From the NCBI GenBank assembly GCA_016718345.1, contig JADKDN010000001.1:124001-188000 (forward strand): DNA of 64,000 nt, read 5' to 3'. Source of the DNA: Flavobacterium sp. GTDB lineage: Bacteria > Bacteroidota > Bacteroidia > Flavobacteriales > Flavobacteriaceae. The position numbers were made by a program, and so were the translations under genes. The stretch's first letter is position 1, and every line of letters starts with the position of its first letter. The notes under the pieces are model-generated. The model was not told the origin of the DNA. It worked only from the letters and a program-made list of their open reading frames with translations, and did not search any database. Positions 18,288 to 26,176 of this stretch are shown here, in pieces.

Positions 18288-19157
18288 TTATGCAGAAATT
18301 GTTTCTACTTCTTTATCAATTTTATTTACAAGCCCTACTAGTACTTTTCCTGGGCCAACTTCAGTAAAACTAGTTGCTCCGTCCTTTATCATTTGTTGCA
18401 CAGATTGTGTCCATCTTACAGGAGCTGTCAATTGAATGATTAAGTTTTTTTTGATTTCAATCGAATCTGAAACAGCTGTTGCAGTTACGTTTTGATAAAC
18501 TGGACAACTCGGAGTTGAGAATGTTGTTGCTTCAATAGCTGCTGCTAATTCCTCTCTGGCTGGTTCCATCATCGGTGAGTGAAAAGCTCCTCCAACAGGT
18601 AAAATTAATGCACGTTTAGCTCCAGCTTCTTTCATCTTTTCACAGGCTAATTCTACCGCCTTATATTCTCCAGAAATTACTAATTGTCCCGGACAGTTGT
18701 AATTTGCAGCTACAACAACACCATCAATCGAAGCACAAATATCTTCGACAATTGTATCGTCTAAATTCAACACGGCGGCCATTGTACTCGGAGTAATTTC
18801 ACATGCTTTTTGCATAGCAACTGCACGTTGTGAAACTAATTTTAATCCATCTTCAAAAGATAAAGTTCCATTAGCAACCAAGGCTGAAAATTCGCCTAAT
18901 GAATGTCCCGCTACCATATCAGGTTTAATGTCTAATGTTTTAGCCAGAATAACTGAATGTAAAAAAACTGCTGGTTGGGTTACTTTGGTTTCTTTTAGTT
19001 CTTCGGCAGTTCCGTTAAACATAATATCGGTAATTCTAAAACCTAGAATATCGTTGGCTTTTTCGAATAATTCTTTTGCTAAAGCTGAATTTTCATATAA
19101 ATCTTTACCCATTCCGGTAAATTGTGCTCCTTGTCCAGGAAAAACGTATGCCTTCAT
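18288..19157 (-). CDS. fabD: Malonyl-CoA:ACP transacylase FabD
   Basis: This enzyme moves malonyl from CoA to acyl carrier protein for fatty-acid elongation. Ser86 in GHSLGEFSA, Arg111 in SQRAVAMQ and His193 in GAFHSPMM form the active site. The N terminus has the family hallmark FPGQGAQFTGMG at 6-17. The length (289) is normal and the ATG start is unambiguous. It is a single gene in this arrangement, with its own terminator and a candidate promoter about 75 bp upstream. Confidence 0.96.
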   Translation of the reverse strand: MKAYVFPGQGAQFTGMGKDLYENSALAKELFEKANDILGFRITDIMFNGTAEELKETKVTQPAVFLHSVILAKTLDIKPDMVAGHSLGEFSALVANGTLSFEDGLKLVSQRAVAMQKACEITPSTMAAVLNLDDTIVEDICASIDGVVVAANYNCPGQLVISGEYKAVELACEKMKEAGAKRALILPVGGAFHSPMMEPAREELAAAIEATTFSTPSCPVYQNVTATAVSDSIEIKKNLIIQLTAPVRWTQSVQQMIKDGATSFTEVGPGKVLVGLVNKIDKEVETISA

Positions 19158-19229
19158 CTGAATTGTTATTTTTAATTTGAAAATGGAATGCTAAAACATT
19201 TCATTTGTTGATTTTATCGTTTAGAGGAG

Positions 19230-19237
19230 CAAAAATA
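19230..19237 (-). promoter_or_regulatory. Candidate -7 element of fabD
   Basis: The reverse complement reads TATTTTTG, matching TAnnTTTG, 73 bp upstream of the fabD start. No TTG sits at the ideal -33 distance, so this is tentative. Confidence 0.35.
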
Positions 19238-19242
19238 CTAAA

Positions 19243-19776
19243 TTATATTTCAATCGAATTAATGATTTCTATTAATTGATTTTTCAATTCTGGATTGATA
19301 ATTCCATTTACAACGTCAAAATTTTCATAAAATGTGGGTAACGAAAAACTTCCTTTTACTTCAGCACCTTGAAAAGGAAATCGTTTAGTGGCAATGTCCA
19401 AAACGGAACTTCCACCTCTTGCTCCTGGAGATGTAGCTAGTAGAAGCGTCGGTTTTTGTTGAAATGTTTTTGCGTTTATTCTTGAAGCCCAATCCAAGAT
19501 GTTTTTGAATGCTGCTGAATAAGCCCCGTTATGTTCGGCTAACGAAAGTACAATCAAGTCGGCAGTTCCTATTTTGTCATAAAAAGCGTGTGCTAGGTTA
19601 TGTATACCATTTTCTTTTTCCTTATCAACCGAAAATAGGGGCATTTCATAATCGTTTAAATCTAAAACTTCTACTTCAACATTTTGAAACAATTGAGCTG
19701 CATAAGTTGCCAACTGTTTATTGATTGAATTTTTGCTTGACGAGCCTCCAAAAGCTATAATTTTTTTACTCACCAT
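19243..19776 (-). CDS. NAD(P)H-dependent FMN reductase family protein
   Basis: A 177-residue flavodoxin-fold oxidoreductase. The phosphate-binding loop GGSSSKNSINKQLA lies at about 10-23. The conserved FMN/quinone-side motif is visible around residues 79-92 (LAEHNGAYSAAFKN), followed by SPGARGGSSV. Family members reduce quinones, azo dyes or flavins with NAD(P)H and often act against oxidative or electrophile stress. It is the last gene of a co-oriented cluster with the ferredoxin-like, OsmC, GNAT and pirin genes, 38 bp after its upstream neighbour. The cluster context supports a redox-stress role, which is inferred. Confidence 0.85.
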   Translation of the reverse strand: MVSKKIIAFGGSSSKNSINKQLATYAAQLFQNVEVEVLDLNDYEMPLFSVDKEKENGIHNLAHAFYDKIGTADLIVLSLAEHNGAYSAAFKNILDWASRINAKTFQQKPTLLLATSPGARGGSSVLDIATKRFPFQGAEVKGSFSLPTFYENFDVVNGIINPELKNQLIEIINSIEI

Positions 19777-19814
19777 ATTATAATTGTTTTTTTAGTGTTC
19801 GTGAATCTTCGATT

Positions 19815-20042
19815 TCATTTTTTATTCAAATAATAGGTTAATGCACCTGAAGGACATTTTTTAACGGTTTCAATAATTTTATCGGTTGTTGAATTTTCTG
19901 CATGAATCCATGGTTTCTCTTTGGGTTTAAAGACATCGGGATTATTTCGTACACATTCGACCGCGTGTTTGCATAAAGCATTTTTCCATACAATGGTTAC
20001 TTCACCATTGCTGTATTCTTTTGTTAGGTCTTTAGCATCCAT
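19815..20042 (-). CDS. (4Fe-4S)-binding protein, Fer4_19 family
   Basis: A 75-residue divergent mono-cluster ferredoxin-like protein. It carries three cysteines at 24, 30 and 63 (ALCKHAVECVRN and VKKCPSGALTY), the pattern of the Fer4_19 (YjdI-type) family rather than the classic CxxCxxC ferredoxin. The end KCPSGALTYYL is characteristic. The protein has no signal peptide and is cytoplasmic. The stop codon lies 3 bp from the start of the next gene in the cluster (OsmC, upstream), so the two are translationally close. In many bacteria this family sits next to the GNAT YjdJ gene, as here, and its function is not firmly known. Confidence 0.88.
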   Translation of the reverse strand: MDAKDLTKEYSNGEVTIVWKNALCKHAVECVRNNPDVFKPKEKPWIHAENSTTDKIIETVKKCPSGALTYYLNKK

Positions 20043-20045
20043 GAT

Positions 20046-20453
20046 TTATATCTTAGTATTGATTAGTACTTTATTTTTCAAAATTTTAGAAACAGGGCAT
20101 TTTTCTGCTATTACCAATAACCGTTCTTTAATTTCTTCTGAAACATCTTTAGAAAAAGTAATTTCCCGACTTATAGTTGTAACTAGTTCACCTGAATTTT
20201 CTTGAGTTAAATTGAGAGAAATATTAATTTCAGGAATGTCCCATTCTTTGCGATCGATGTACATTCTCAAAGTCGATAAAGTACAGCCTGCCAATGAGGC
20301 TAAGAAAGTTGAAAATGGGTCGGGCCCAATGTTTTGACCCCCAACATTTTCAGGCTCATCCATCAGCAAAGTGCCGTTACGCCATGTAATAGTGCACAAA
20401 TATTTTTGTTTACCAATACTTCCTTCAATATTATTTTCTAAGAGATTTTCCAT
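20046..20453 (-). CDS. OsmC/Ohr family peroxide-reducing protein
   Basis: A 135-residue OsmC-type protein. The two catalytic cysteines are at 57 (ASLAGCTLSTLRM) and 119 (AEKCPVSKIL), with the flanking fold intact. Members reduce organic hydroperoxides, using thiols, in the cytoplasm. The sequence GQNIGPDPFSTFLASL before Cys57 matches the YhfA-like branch, which may differ from classic Ohr in substrate. It lies between the GNAT and Fer4_19 genes on the same strand with short gaps, consistent with a shared transcript. The start is an ATG at 20453. Confidence 0.9.
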   Translation of the reverse strand: MENLLENNIEGSIGKQKYLCTITWRNGTLLMDEPENVGGQNIGPDPFSTFLASLAGCTLSTLRMYIDRKEWDIPEINISLNLTQENSGELVTTISREITFSKDVSEEIKERLLVIAEKCPVSKILKNKVLINTKI

Positions 20454-20489
20454 GATTTATTTTTAAAAATTGATTGTACTTAATATCGC

Positions 20490-20771
20490 CTAGAGAACAT
20501 CTCTAAATTCTGCAACTTTATCAAAAACACTTTTAGCAAATGGACATAGCGGTATAATTTTGATGCCTTTTTCTCTAGCGTATTCTACAGCTTTAGCTAC
20601 CATTTTTTTACCGAAACCTTTACCTTCGTTTCCGGGATTTACTTCGGTATGATCGATGATTATTTTGTCTTCACCAGCAAAAACAAAAGTCATCATTGCT
20701 TCGTGTTTCCCATCAACATCAATGTAAAAAAAGCCTTTATTGCTGTCGATTTTTAGTTTTACTTCACTCAT
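20490..20771 (-). CDS. Small GNAT-type N-acetyltransferase (YjdJ/Gtn-like)
   Basis: A 93-residue minimal GNAT domain: beta strands with VFAGEDKIIIDHTEVNP, the acetyl-CoA loop (GNEGKGFGKKMV) and a C-terminal helix with PLCPFAKSVFDK. The family is annotated as acetyltransferases; targets are unknown. Its partner Fer4_19 and OsmC follow directly. The start ATG at 20771 is preceded by a 16-bp palindrome and then the pirin gene. The size is normal for the minimal family and nothing is missing. Confidence 0.87.
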   Translation of the reverse strand: MSEVKLKIDSNKGFFYIDVDGKHEAMMTFVFAGEDKIIIDHTEVNPGNEGKGFGKKMVAKAVEYAREKGIKIIPLCPFAKSVFDKVAEFRDVL

Positions 20772-20784
20772 TAGTTTTTCAATT

Positions 20785-20817
20785 AACCCCTTCAGGGTTT
20801 TAAACCCTGAAGGGGTT
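20785..20817. repeat. 16-bp perfect palindrome between GNAT and pirin genes
   Basis: AACCCCTTCAGGGTTT (20785-20800), one base, then its exact reverse complement (20802-20817). As RNA it makes a strong hairpin, but only short T runs lie on either side, so it is a poor fit to a classic terminator. Similar palindromes with CCTTCAGGGTT occur in Flavobacterium genomes as dispersed repeats, as I recall. It may be a transcript-end or stability element. Confidence 0.8.
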
Positions 20818-20831
20818 GGGTTATAAATTAG

Positions 20832-21548
20832 TTATTGCACCATCGGAACTTCCATTAGTAAAATTTCAGCATCTGAAGTAGCTTCAAAAGTTATTTTTTC
20901 AAAGTCGGTAATGCCTAAACCATCCCTTTCTTCCAATTCTTGACCGTCTACTTTTACGCTTCCTTTAATGACAAAAATATACAAGCCATTACCTTCTTTT
21001 TTGCGGTTGTAATCTAAAGCAATTCCTTTGTCTAAATTACCCATGTGAAACCAAGCATCTTGGTGTATCCAAACTCCAGCATCATCAGCATTAGGAGAAA
21101 GAATTTGTTGTAATTTGTTATGTCTATCCGAAGTGTCCAAAGTAATTTGTTGGTATCGAGGTTCAACATTTCTGTGTTTTGGGAACACCCAAATTTGTAA
21201 TAAATTGGTTCTTTTATCATGATTTGGATTAAACTCTGAGTGTTGAATTCCAGTCCCAGCGCTCATCACCTGAACATCTCCAAATTTTATGACTTCTGTG
21301 TTACCCATACTGTCTTTATGGGCTAGATCACCTTCAAGCGGAATGGTAATGATTTCCATATTATCGTGAGGATGAGTCCCGAAACCCATGCCGCCAGCAA
21401 TGATATCATCATTTAAAACTCGTAAAACTCCAAATTGCACTCGGTTTGGGTCATAGTAACTTGCGAAACTAAAAGTATGATGTGCGTTTAACCAACCATG
21501 ATTTGCGTGTCCTCTTGTATTTGCTTTGTGTAAAACTGTATTTTTCAT
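20832..21548 (-). CDS. Pirin family protein (possible quercetinase)
   Basis: A 238-residue bicupin with the pirin metal site: His59 and His61 in FGTHPHDNMEI, His103 and Glu105 in GIQHSEFN, all present. Bacterial pirins such as YhhW can oxidise flavonols and others modulate metabolic enzymes; the substrate here is unknown. It is the first gene of the cluster pirin-GNAT-OsmC-Fer4_19-FMN reductase, with a Crp/Fnr gene upstream on the same strand. It starts at ATG 21548. A TAAATTTG motif (rc of 21577-21584) may be its -7 element. The C-terminal half is a normal degenerate cupin. Confidence 0.9.
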   Translation of the reverse strand: MKNTVLHKANTRGHANHGWLNAHHTFSFASYYDPNRVQFGVLRVLNDDIIAGGMGFGTHPHDNMEIITIPLEGDLAHKDSMGNTEVIKFGDVQVMSAGTGIQHSEFNPNHDKRTNLLQIWVFPKHRNVEPRYQQITLDTSDRHNKLQQILSPNADDAGVWIHQDAWFHMGNLDKGIALDYNRKKEGNGLYIFVIKGSVKVDGQELEERDGLGITDFEKITFEATSDAEILLMEVPMVQ

Positions 21549-21576
21549 ATCTATAAATGTATTAATTATTATAATA

Positions 21577-21584
21577 CAAATTTA
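21577..21584 (-). promoter_or_regulatory. Candidate -7 element of the pirin-led cluster
   Basis: The reverse complement TAAATTTG matches TAnnTTTG, 29 bp upstream of the pirin start codon. A TTG reading on the same strand lies about 13 bp before it, shorter than usual, so this is tentative. Confidence 0.4.
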
Positions 21585-21625
21585 CATTACGATAGGGCAA
21601 GGAGTACTTAATGTAGATTAAGAAA

Positions 21626-22201
21626 TTATTTTTTGAGCATTCTAGCTTTCATCTTACTCAAGAATTCAGGTGTAACACCAATGTAAGCTGCAATTTGTTT
21701 TTGGGAAACTTTTTGGATTAGTGTTGGATATTTTTTACAGAATTTATCAAAACGTTCTTCTGCGGATAAGCTCAGGTTATCCATCAAGCGTTCTGGATTA
21801 GCCACCAAGGAATTTTCTGTGAGAATTCTAAAAAAGCGCTCTAATTTTGGGATTTCGTGATACAATTGCTCCTGATTTTCTTTTGATAACAAAACTACTT
21901 CAGCATCTTCTAAAACTTCAATAAAAAGAGTTCCAGGTTTTTGAGAAATTAAACTGTACATGTCGCCAATCCACCAACCCTCACAAGCAAAACTAAGAAT
22001 GTGTTCTACAATATTATCGTTAATAGTAAAACTTCGCAGTAAGCCAGAATTGACAAAATAGGAATGTTTACACACTTCGCCTGCATTCAATATTATGGTT
22101 TTGGTTTTATAATGCCGAATTTCAGTTTTGGATAGGAAGAGTTGCTCTTCTTCTGGGCTTAGAGTTATATATTTATTTATGTTTTCAAGAATTAGGCTCA
22201 C
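21626..22201 (-). CDS. Crp/Fnr family transcriptional regulator
   Basis: A 191-residue regulator with an N-terminal cyclic-nucleotide-type sensing barrel (LNAGEVCKHSYFVNSGLLRSF) and a C-terminal helix-turn-helix (VSQKQIAAYIGVTPEFLSKMKAR). The start is taken as GTG 22201, since in-frame codons further upstream run through the aspartate aminotransferase terminator and coding region. With 191 residues it fits small Bacteroidota members of the family, which respond to unknown ligands. It precedes the pirin cluster on the same strand with a gap of 77 bp, so it may control that cluster; this is inferred from position only. Confidence 0.85.
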   Translation of the reverse strand: MSLILENINKYITLSPEEEQLFLSKTEIRHYKTKTIILNAGEVCKHSYFVNSGLLRSFTINDNIVEHILSFACEGWWIGDMYSLISQKPGTLFIEVLEDAEVVLLSKENQEQLYHEIPKLERFFRILTENSLVANPERLMDNLSLSAEERFDKFCKKYPTLIQKVSQKQIAAYIGVTPEFLSKMKARMLKK

Positions 22202-22233
22202 TTCAATTGTTTTACTTTTGAAAGTACAAGATA

Positions 22234-22262
22234 TAAAAAAAGCCTCAAGATTTCTTGAGGCT
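22234..22262 (-). terminator. Intrinsic terminator after the aminotransferase gene
   Basis: Stem AGCCTCAAGA/TCTTGAGGCT (22241-22250 and 22253-22262), followed by a T run on the reverse strand. It separates the aminotransferase from the Crp/Fnr gene. Confidence 0.8.
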
Positions 22263-22272
22263 TTGTGTTTTA

Positions 22273-23475
22273 TTATGCTAAAACTTCTGAAGTGGTAACC
22301 GCTTCCTTGATTCGGCGTAGTGCTTCTTTTAGAATATCTTCGCTGGTGGCGTAAGAGAAACGAATACAATTAGGATTCCCAAAAGCATCTCCTGTTACAG
22401 TTGCTACATTTGCCTCTGATAAAAGATACATAGAAAAATCATCTGCATTGTTGATTTTCGTTCCGTTTAATGTTTTTCCAAAGAAAGAAGAAACGTCAGG
22501 AAATACATAAAAAGCTCCTTCTGGAACGTTAATTTTCATTCCTGGAATTTCTTTGATTAAACCAACTACTAAATCTCTACGGCTGTGAAATGCTTGTACC
22601 ATTTCATTCAATACTGACGGATCAGCATCAACAGCGGTAATTGTGGCACGTTGTGCGATACTGTTTGCACCACTTGTAACTTGACCTTGAATTTTTGTAC
22701 ATGCTTTAGCAATAAATTCGGGTGCGCCAATATAACCAATTCTCCAACCTGTCATTGCAAAAGCTTTAGCTACTCCATTTACTGTTATTGTTCTTTCTAA
22801 CATTCCTGGAATAGAACCAATACTACAAAAAGTTCCAGAAAAATTAATGTGCTCGTAGATTTCATCCGCAACCACATAGATATTTGGATATTTTTCCAAC
22901 ACTTTAGCTAAGGCTGTTAATTCTTCTCTACTGTAAACCGATCCACTAGGATTACAAGGTGAGCTATACCAAACCATTTTTGTTTTTGGAGTGATGGCAG
23001 CTTCTAATTGTTCTGGTGTGATTTTAAAATCAGTTTCAACAGAAGTAGGAACTTCTACAGGAACTCCACCGGATAGTTTTACGATTTCAAAATAAGAAAC
23101 CCAATATGGTGCTGGTAATAGTACCTCATCACCATCATTTAACATTACCTGAGCAATATTGTATAATGATTGTTTTGCCCCAGTCGACACAACAATTTGA
23201 GAAGGTTTGTAGTCTAAACCATTGTCTCTTTTAAATTTGCGACAGATAGCTTCTTTTAATTCCAAATATCCGTCTACTGGAGAATAGGTACTGTAGTTTT
23301 CGTCTATTGCTTTTTTTGCAGCTTCTTTTATAAAGTCAGGAGTATTAAAATCAGGTTCGCCAAGACTTAAACTAATAATATCTTTTCCTTGTGCTTTTAA
23401 TTCTCTAGCCAAAGCAGCCATTGCAAGTGTTTGTGAAGTGGCTAGATTGTTTATTCTATCTGATAATGGATTCAT
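22273..23475 (-). CDS. Class I PLP aminotransferase, aspartate aminotransferase type
   Basis: A 400-residue fold-type I enzyme. The Schiff-base Lys237 is in VNGVAKAFAMTGWR, Asn175 in SPCNPSG and Asp204-X2-Tyr207 in DEIYEH, with the arginine carboxylate clamp expected in the C-terminal FSYATS region. Closest are subgroup Ib aspartate/prephenate aminotransferases, which transfer amino groups between aspartate or glutamate and keto acids. The exact amino-acid preference is inferred. Start ATG and full length are clear, ending with the terminator at 22262. It lies 22 bp downstream of the desaturase gene on the same strand. Confidence 0.93.
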   Translation of the reverse strand: MNPLSDRINNLATSQTLAMAALARELKAQGKDIISLSLGEPDFNTPDFIKEAAKKAIDENYSTYSPVDGYLELKEAICRKFKRDNGLDYKPSQIVVSTGAKQSLYNIAQVMLNDGDEVLLPAPYWVSYFEIVKLSGGVPVEVPTSVETDFKITPEQLEAAITPKTKMVWYSSPCNPSGSVYSREELTALAKVLEKYPNIYVVADEIYEHINFSGTFCSIGSIPGMLERTITVNGVAKAFAMTGWRIGYIGAPEFIAKACTKIQGQVTSGANSIAQRATITAVDADPSVLNEMVQAFHSRRDLVVGLIKEIPGMKINVPEGAFYVFPDVSSFFGKTLNGTKINNADDFSMYLLSEANVATVTGDAFGNPNCIRFSYATSEDILKEALRRIKEAVTTSEVLA

Positions 23476-23497
23476 TTTTATATGTATTGTAGTTATT

Positions 23498-24358
23498 TTA
23501 AGTAGTAAATTCAGGTTGTGCTCCTAACTCTTTTAGGTGTTTGAAATGTGCAATTACGGCACTTCTCATCGTTTTGTATTCATAATATGGGAGGTTGCAA
23601 TCTTGAGCAGTTTCTTTCACCAATTTAGCAATTTTTCCGTAGTGAATATGACTAATATTTGGGAAAAGATGGTGTTCAATTTGATGATTTAGTCCGCCAG
23701 TGTACCAATTTACAATCCAATTTTTTGGAGCAAAATTGACTGTGGTGAATAGCTGATGAACGGCCCAAGTGTTTTCCATTTCACCTGAATCATTTGGTTT
23801 TGGGTTTTCTGTTTCCTCAACAACATGAGCGAGTTGAAAGACAACACTTAAAATGAGTCCTGCGGTGTAATGCATTACAAAAAAACCAATTAAAACTTTC
23901 CACCATGCAATCCCTATAACTATTGGGAGTACTATCCAAACCGAAAAATAAATAAGTTTTGTTATGACTAATGTTGTCCAAAGAAACTTAGAACTTTTAG
24001 CTTCCCCATAGGATAATTTTCTTTTTAAATAAGCCCTCATTTGTTTGAAATCGGTGGTTAATGCCCAATTAAAAGTATGATTCCCATCGTGCATAACATT
24101 CATCCCGATACCTGCCATTCCGATTCCTAAAACAATAGACATCAATAGAAACAACCAAAAAGGCATATCAGTTAGGGTAATAATCAAAAAATAAGGAGTT
24201 AAGAAAATGGTAAAAAGAATTATAGTTTTTAAATACAATTGCCAATTTCCAGTTTTTTGAATATTATTTTCTTTGAAGTAGTTGTTTACTTTGGCATTAA
24301 GTGTTCTAAAAAACTTTAAATTATCTTGCTTAGCAAATGTAGGAGCTGTAGTATTCAT
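23498..24358 (-). CDS. Fatty-acid desaturase with the central region deleted
   Basis: A membrane desaturase of the acyl-CoA type, which inserts double bonds at a di-iron site. His box 1 (HDGNH) and His box 3 (NHQIEHHLFPNISH) are present, but the reading jumps from NVMHDGNH straight to TFNWALTTDF. In family members these are separated by about 75-80 residues that contain His box 2 (HxxHH) and the segment after box 1. The result is 286 residues instead of about 360, still in one open frame. The loss joins at about 24076. Without box 2 the iron site cannot form, so the protein is most likely inactive. It should keep four membrane helices in part. Confidence 0.85.
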   Translation of the reverse strand: MNTTAPTFAKQDNLKFFRTLNAKVNNYFKENNIQKTGNWQLYLKTIILFTIFLTPYFLIITLTDMPFWLFLLMSIVLGIGMAGIGMNVMHDGNHTFNWALTTDFKQMRAYLKRKLSYGEAKSSKFLWTTLVITKLIYFSVWIVLPIVIGIAWWKVLIGFFVMHYTAGLILSVVFQLAHVVEETENPKPNDSGEMENTWAVHQLFTTVNFAPKNWIVNWYTGGLNHQIEHHLFPNISHIHYGKIAKLVKETAQDCNLPYYEYKTMRSAVIAHFKHLKELGAQPEFTT

Positions 24359-24464
24359 ATATTTTCAATATAAGTTGCAAAGGTAATTATTATAAATTTT
24401 TGACAGATAAATTAGAGTTAAATATTTCAACACTAAAAGTATTACTTTTGTTAAAAATTAAAAC

Positions 24465-25094
24465 ATGGAAGAAATTCTAAAGTATTTTCCTGAAATAACA
24501 GATCTTCAAAAAGAACAATTTCAAAAATTATTTGATTTGTACCAAGATTGGAATGCCAAAATTAATGTAATTTCTAGAAAAGATATTGACGAATTGTATG
24601 TAAGACACGTACTTCATTCATTGGCTATTGCTAAAATTCAAAAATTTGAAGCAGGAACTTATGTTTTAGATGTTGGGACAGGAGGCGGTTTCCCCGGAAT
24701 TCCATTAGCGATTTTATTTCCAGAAACGCGGTTTTATTTGATTGATGTTATCCTTAAAAAGATAAATGTTGTAAAAGCCGTTGCGGAAGCTTTAGGGTTA
24801 AAAAATGTAAAGGCGGAACAAATTCGTGCTGAAAATGTAAAAGGCGATTTTGATTTTATTGTCAGTCGTGCTGTGACAAACATGCCCGATTTTGTCTCTT
24901 GGACAAAAGATAAAATAAAAAAACAAAACAAACACGAGCTTAAAAATGGGATTCTTTATCTTAAAGGAGGTGATTTAACAGAAGAATTGGCTTCTTTTCC
25001 CAAGGCGACCCAATACAATATCACGGATTTTTTTGATGCTGATTTTTTTGAAACAAAAAAAGTAGTACATCTGCCCTTAAAATTCAAGGCTTAA
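24465..25094 (+). CDS. rsmG: 16S rRNA (guanine-527-N7) methyltransferase RsmG
   Basis: A 209-residue Rossmann methyltransferase. The S-adenosylmethionine motif is VLDVGTGGGFPGIPLAI at 68-84, preceded by the RsmG signature around NVISRKD. It methylates G527 in 16S rRNA. The C-terminal end YLKGGDLTEEL matches the family. A TAnnTTTG motif (TACTTTTG, 24443-24450) lies 14 bp before the ATG at 24465. It is divergent from the desaturase gene and convergent with the broken T9SS gene. Confidence 0.93.
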   Translation: MEEILKYFPEITDLQKEQFQKLFDLYQDWNAKINVISRKDIDELYVRHVLHSLAIAKIQKFEAGTYVLDVGTGGGFPGIPLAILFPETRFYLIDVILKKINVVKAVAEALGLKNVKAEQIRAENVKGDFDFIVSRAVTNMPDFVSWTKDKIKKQNKHELKNGILYLKGGDLTEELASFPKATQYNITDFFDADFFETKKVVHLPLKFKA

Positions 25095-25106
25095 CTTGCA
25101 TAAAGA

Positions 25107-26106
25107 TTATTTCTTTATAAATTTTTTGAGAATCATGCCTCCGTTGGTTTTGATGGCTGCAAAATAAATCCCTTTTTCTAAATAGCTTATATTCAAGAAA
25201 TTTTCAGAATAATTGCTATTGATAATTACTCTTCCGTTTATATCGGAAATACTCACGTAGTCAATTTTTTGTTTGCTTTTTATGGTTAATATGTCTTCGG
25301 CAGGGTTTGGAATGATTTGGATTTGGTTTGACAACCATTCCGATTCTTCTGTCCCTAAAAGCATAGTATTAAATCTTTCGATTTGAGGTATGGTTTGATT
25401 AATTCCTAGTAAAGGAACGTTTACGGTTGTTGTATGATTTCTTAATATCAAACTATTTGATCCGTTATTAGTCGTATTGTAATAGTTATAAGTGGTTTGC
25501 GTCACCGTCCCTACGTTGGTCAATACTCCATAATTTAATGAAATGGTTTGAACCGTTTTTAAACGAGAAGCGTTGTCGTTGAACGAACCAAATCCTGTAT
25601 CATTCATGTTTAATGTCCCGTAAGCGTCAAAAGTAGTGGTAATTGTTCCTGTGAAAGTTCCTAAGTACATACCGTAAACATATGTTCCCGCAGTAGTATC
25701 GGTATTCGAATATCCAAAATTCATGGGGAAAGTACCTATTGTTGCGTTGTTAGTTTTGTAATTTAATTCTAAATCTGCGTTTTTTAAAGAAGTAATTGAA
25801 AGCGCATCAGATTCTTTCGAGTAATAACTTTGAGGAATTGACAGTGTTTACCGTTACTATTTTTGTAGATTTAGGATAAGTAGTTATTTGATGCTGTAGG
25901 AGTTGAAAGTATCATCGGATTGCCCTATTTTAGTAAATGAATTAAAATTCCAAACAACATTTGCTCCTGAATTGGTTTGTCAAGAGGAGTTCTGAATCTA
26001 GAATTCCATATACTGCTTGATTGCTTCCAAAATAAGAATCAATAGGAGTTTGGGCAAAATTTAAACTTGAAAAAAAAAAAAGTAAAAAAAGTAAGGTTGT
26101 TTTCAT
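25107..26106 (-). pseudogene. T9SS-exported protein, broken by several indels
   Basis: The reverse strand starts at ATG 26106 with a signal peptide (MKTTLLFLLFFF..SLNFAQ) and ends at 25107 in a C-terminal T9SS type A sorting domain (IIPNPAEDILTI, GIYFAAIKTNGGMILKKFIKK). Between about 25780 and 25990 the coding sense has to jump frame at least four times: a lost base near 25990, an extra T near the DDTSTPTASNN segment, an extra T before KSTKIVTV, and one near SIPQSYYSK. After that the frame from 25724 is clean. The middle reads like a repeat-poor beta-rich surface protein (GTYVYGMYLGTFTGTITTTF). Intact it would be about 333 residues. No specific function is visible. Confidence 0.75.
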
Positions 26107-26176
26107 TAGTTTAAGTTGTTATATGAAGGTTAAAGATACAAAAGAAAAAGCTATTTTTACACAATATAATGAGTTT

